The notes beneath the pieces were generated by a model. It worked only from the letters and a program-made list of their open reading frames with translations. It searched no databases and was not told where the DNA came from. The translations under genes and the position numbers were made by a program. A stretch of 23,424 nt of DNA from an uncultured Clostridia bacterium (GTDB taxonomy: Bacteria; Bacillota; Clostridia; Christensenellales; Pumilibacteraceae): the NCBI GenBank assembly GCA_947385185.1, contig CANDJX010000006.1, forward strand, positions 1 to 23,424, given 5' to 3'. Within the stretch, counting starts at the first letter, position 1, and each line of letters begins with the position of its first letter. Positions 21,281-23,424 of the stretch are shown here, piece after piece.

Positions 21281-22330
21281 ATGATTTACGAAAAAAGATT
21301 GCTTGTCTTAAGCGGAAGTATGACCGGTTGTCTGCGACTGGAAAAAACGGGCGAAGCGGCGACGGGCGCGCTGACGTGCGCGGCGAAAGGCGAGTGCGTG
21401 CTCGTCGTTCGCGACGAAAAAAATTTTTTGTGTTTCGGACCGTTCGGACCGACGGGCGCATACAAGTTCTCGCTGCCGGTCGCAATCGGATTCGATTCGC
21501 TCGTCGCCGCGGTCGGCGATATGGGCGGCAGACTGCTTATGAGCGGCGGATTTCGCCGCCCGCTGCCGTGGCGGGGCAGTTTCGAGGACGATATAAAAAC
21601 CGCTATGAATAAGCTTGGACTTTCGCGGCGCGAAAGCCGGGATATAAACGATTTTTTTCTCGACATAATTCCGACCGATTACGACGATACGCGCGTTGCG
21701 GAAGTCAATTATTACAGATCCAATCTGACGCAGGAGGGGGAGGGCTGCGGGGAAGAAGCCGCCGCGGCAGTGGCGGAACCCGCGCGGCAGGAGTCTTTGC
21801 AATCCGACGAGTTCCGATCTGCGGCGGCGGAAGCGGAATTTGCGACGGCGGAGCTCGCGCAGCCGGCTCCCCGACCCTCGATAGTAAGGCGGCAGGAAAA
21901 ACCCGACCCGCCGTCCGCATCGGAGGGAACGGAGCCTGCGTCATCCGGAACCGCGCCGTTGGAATCGTCCGATTATTCTCCGACTCGCGCCGTGCCCGAA
22001 CTTGCGCCGGTGTCGTTTTACGAGAGCGTAAAAGATCAACTCGACCGTCTGTTTGAGAAGAACGAACGGTTCGAAAAGCTCGAACGGCTTTTGCCCGACT
22101 CCAGATGGCTGAAGGTGAGTTATGACGGGAGCGGGAAATATTATCTCATAGGCACTTTGGGCACGCCGGTCAGATACCTTTGTTACGGCGTTCCGGGCGA
22201 TTATTCTCCGACTCCTCCTTCCGATCTCGTGGGATACTGCCAATGGCTGGCAGAGGACCCGAACGACCCGGCGGGAAAGGGCTTCTGGCTAATGTACCAG
22301 GACGGCGTAACGGGCAAATCGGTGCTGTAG
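21281..22330 (+). CDS. Two-domain conserved clostridial protein of unknown function (349 aa)
   Basis: ATG 21281 has GGAGG 5 bases upstream. The N-terminal domain (1-145) starts EKRLLVLSGSMTGCLRLEKTG and includes FLCFGPFGPTGAYKFSLP, suggesting a compact beta-sheet. A low-complexity linker rich in Ala, Glu, Pro and Ser (about 150-245) follows. The C-terminal domain (about 250-349) reads LPDSRWLKVSYDGSGKYYLI, then GTPVRYLCYGVPGDYSP, then GYCQWLAEDPNDPAGKGFWLMYQD. This ending is recognisable as a recurring clostridial domain without known function. There is no signal peptide or membrane helix, so it is probably cytoplasmic. A TATAAT at 21234-21239 lacks a good -35. It diverges from yyaC, which hints at, but does not prove, a sporulation link. 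Confidence 0.75.
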   Translation: MIYEKRLLVLSGSMTGCLRLEKTGEAATGALTCAAKGECVLVVRDEKNFLCFGPFGPTGAYKFSLPVAIGFDSLVAAVGDMGGRLLMSGGFRRPLPWRGSFEDDIKTAMNKLGLSRRESRDINDFFLDIIPTDYDDTRVAEVNYYRSNLTQEGEGCGEEAAAAVAEPARQESLQSDEFRSAAAEAEFATAELAQPAPRPSIVRRQEKPDPPSASEGTEPASSGTAPLESSDYSPTRAVPELAPVSFYESVKDQLDRLFEKNERFEKLERLLPDSRWLKVSYDGSGKYYLIGTLGTPVRYLCYGVPGDYSPTPPSDLVGYCQWLAEDPNDPAGKGFWLMYQDGVTGKSVL

Positions 22331-22388
22331 CGCGCCTTTTATGTGAAGTTTTTTTCAAAAAAAGATTGGCTTGTCGTTTACATAATAC

Positions 22389-22418
22389 TTGACTATAAAA
22401 GCGGGGTTATTGTATAAT
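22389..22418 (+). promoter_or_regulatory. Promoter of the glycoside hydrolase gene
   Basis: TTGACT (22389-22394) and consensus TATAAT (22413-22418) are separated by 18 bases, with a start near 22425. AAAAGCGG (22397-22404, in the spacer) and CCGCTTTT (22441-22448) form an inverted pair around the -10 and start. Confidence 0.8.
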
Positions 22419-22429
22419 AAAAAGACTAA

Positions 22430-22441
22430 GAGTGCGCACTC
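22430..22441. promoter_or_regulatory. 12-bp perfect palindrome just after the transcription start
   Basis: GAGTGCGCACTC has perfect two-fold symmetry and lies about 5-17 bases after the predicted start of the GH2 transcript. A repressor site is the simplest reading, as expected for a sugar-induced hydrolase gene. With the following CGCTTTTTTT it could also act as a weak transcription pause. Confidence 0.6.
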
Positions 22442-22492
22442 CGCTTTTTTTGCATGAGCGGCGACGCGCATATCGCTCCGAGAGGTTATGCA

Positions 22493-23424
22493 ATGACGAT
22501 TTACGAACTGGACAAAGACTGGCGCGTCTGCGGTACGAACGACCGTATCGTTCTGCCGTGCCGCTGCGTAAGTTACGAACTCGGTGTATATACGCGTATG
22601 CCCGTGACCAAAGGCAATGCGTTCGTCGATGTGGACGGAACGGAAGCGGACATATACGTCGGCGGCAGGTTTGTCGCAAGCGCTTACGGTTCCCGCACGC
22701 TTGCCGACGTATCGGCGTATCTGTCCAGAGGCGCGGATCTTATGCTTGCGATCCCCGGGAACAGCAGTATAAACAGGGCGGTGAAACTTCATGCGACGGA
22801 TTCGGACATATTCGTCCTGCCTTACGGCGTCCATGTCGCAACGAAAGAAATTGCGGACGGCGGCGCGGCGCTCGAAGCCACCGTCGAAGTCCGTAACCTC
22901 GGAAAGAAACGCAGGCTCGCGCTCGTGTTCGACGTACTCGACGCGCGGGGTCACAGGAAATGCGGAAGAAAAAAAGTATTGACTTTTGCCGAGGGCGATA
23001 AGACCGTTAAGGCGAACGTGCGTATGCCGCGCGCGGTGCCTTACGCGCCCGGCAGCCCTTATAAATATACGATGTCCGTTTCGATCGCGACGGTGGACGA
23101 GGAGGAAGAACGCGTGCTCGACGCTTCCTCGACGTCGTTCGGCGTCGTGCGTTACGGCGGGTTCGCCGTTTCGGACAAGCTCGTCGGATGCGTCGCGCCG
23201 CATTCCAACGGCGTACTCGGGAATCTGAGCATACCCGAAGCGGAAATGCGCAAACTTTCCGCTTTCCGCGATCTCGGTTATTGCGCGGTGCGTTATATCG
23301 GCTGTCCTTCGGACTCGGCGCTCGACGTTGCGGACGAGCTTTGTATGCGCGTCATAGTCGATCTGTTCGACGGTTGGTCGTGGCCGAGAAAGGGCAGCGA
23401 TCACAGAGGCTTTGTTTCGGATCG
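22493..23424 (+). CDS. Glycoside hydrolase family 2-like protein, N-terminal part (cut by window end)
   Basis: ATG 22493, with GAGAGG upstream, opens a frame with no stop to the window end (310 codons). The order of parts is that of GH2 enzymes (beta-galactosidase/beta-glucuronidase group): a sugar-binding jelly-roll (about 1-105, ELDKDWRV, LGVYTRMPV, ADIYVGGRFVASAYG), an immunoglobulin-like sandwich (about 115-225, LEATVEVRNLGKKRRLALVF, ending TSFGVVRYG), and the start of the TIM barrel (VGCVAPHSNGVLGNLSIPEA, then LRDLG-like FRDLGYCAVRYIGCPSDSAL, then ADELCMRVIVDLFDGW). Two positions differ from the usual pattern: the SHNP of active enzymes is IGCP here, and GVNRH/GxxxH reads CVAPH. Catalytic acids lie beyond the edge. 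There is no signal peptide, so it is probably intracellular. Confidence 0.8.
   Translation, partial: MTIYELDKDWRVCGTNDRIVLPCRCVSYELGVYTRMPVTKGNAFVDVDGTEADIYVGGRFVASAYGSRTLADVSAYLSRGADLMLAIPGNSSINRAVKLHATDSDIFVLPYGVHVATKEIADGGAALEATVEVRNLGKKRRLALVFDVLDARGHRKCGRKKVLTFAEGDKTVKANVRMPRAVPYAPGSPYKYTMSVSIATVDEEEERVLDASSTSFGVVRYGGFAVSDKLVGCVAPHSNGVLGNLSIPEAEMRKLSAFRDLGYCAVRYIGCPSDSALDVADELCMRVIVDLFDGWSWPRKGSDHRGFVSD

Overview
The window looks like chromosomal DNA of an endospore-forming Clostridia member of intermediate GC content, probably an uncultured gut-type lineage. The evidence is the sporulation-only proteins YabP, YabQ and YyaC, the Firmicutes recombination nuclease AddB-AddA, the clostridial order pth-mfd-peptidylprolyl isomerase lipoprotein, and lipoproteins with Gram-positive-style lipoboxes. 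The exact order or family cannot be fixed from sequence reading alone.

Layout. Positions 1-2520 form an AT-richer accessory segment. It holds the end of a Fic-family protein, two small Cro/CI-type HTH proteins transcribed divergently from a region with three evenly spaced 15-bp operators, a third HTH protein anchored in the membrane by two helices, and an orphan lipoprotein whose promoter sits inside a large inverted repeat; a strong terminator closes the segment. Positions 2544-4424 hold yabQ-yabP (minus strand), diverging from divIC and a Ppx/GppA-like gene (plus strand). Positions 4593-5729 hold a minus-strand lipoprotein that diverges from addB-addA (5818-11838). Next come a minus-strand PRC-barrel protein, a small DUF1858-type di-cysteine protein, pth, mfd, a 771-residue foldase lipoprotein and hisC. 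Then come yyaC (minus), a conserved two-domain protein of unknown function, and the start of a glycoside hydrolase family 2 gene cut by the window edge.

How it works together. Most of the window is housekeeping: DNA break repair (AddAB), transcription-coupled repair (Mfd), translation quality control (Pth), division (DivIC), sporulation (YabP, YabQ, YyaC) and envelope folding. The most unusual part is 650-1749. It is a lambda-like genetic switch with no phage structural genes in view: two divergent HTH genes, overlapping sigma-A-type promoters, one operator centred in each promoter spacer and a third at a predicted start site, and a repressor predicted to be made from a leaderless mRNA. Two further genes (divIC and addB) show the same placement of a good -10 box 7-9 bases before an ATG that lacks a ribosome-binding site, so leaderless translation may be common here. 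Several convergent gene pairs are separated by large hairpins. One pair (hisC/yyaC) has no terminator between the genes; the first good minus-strand terminator lies beyond hisC, so antisense transcription over hisC is predicted.
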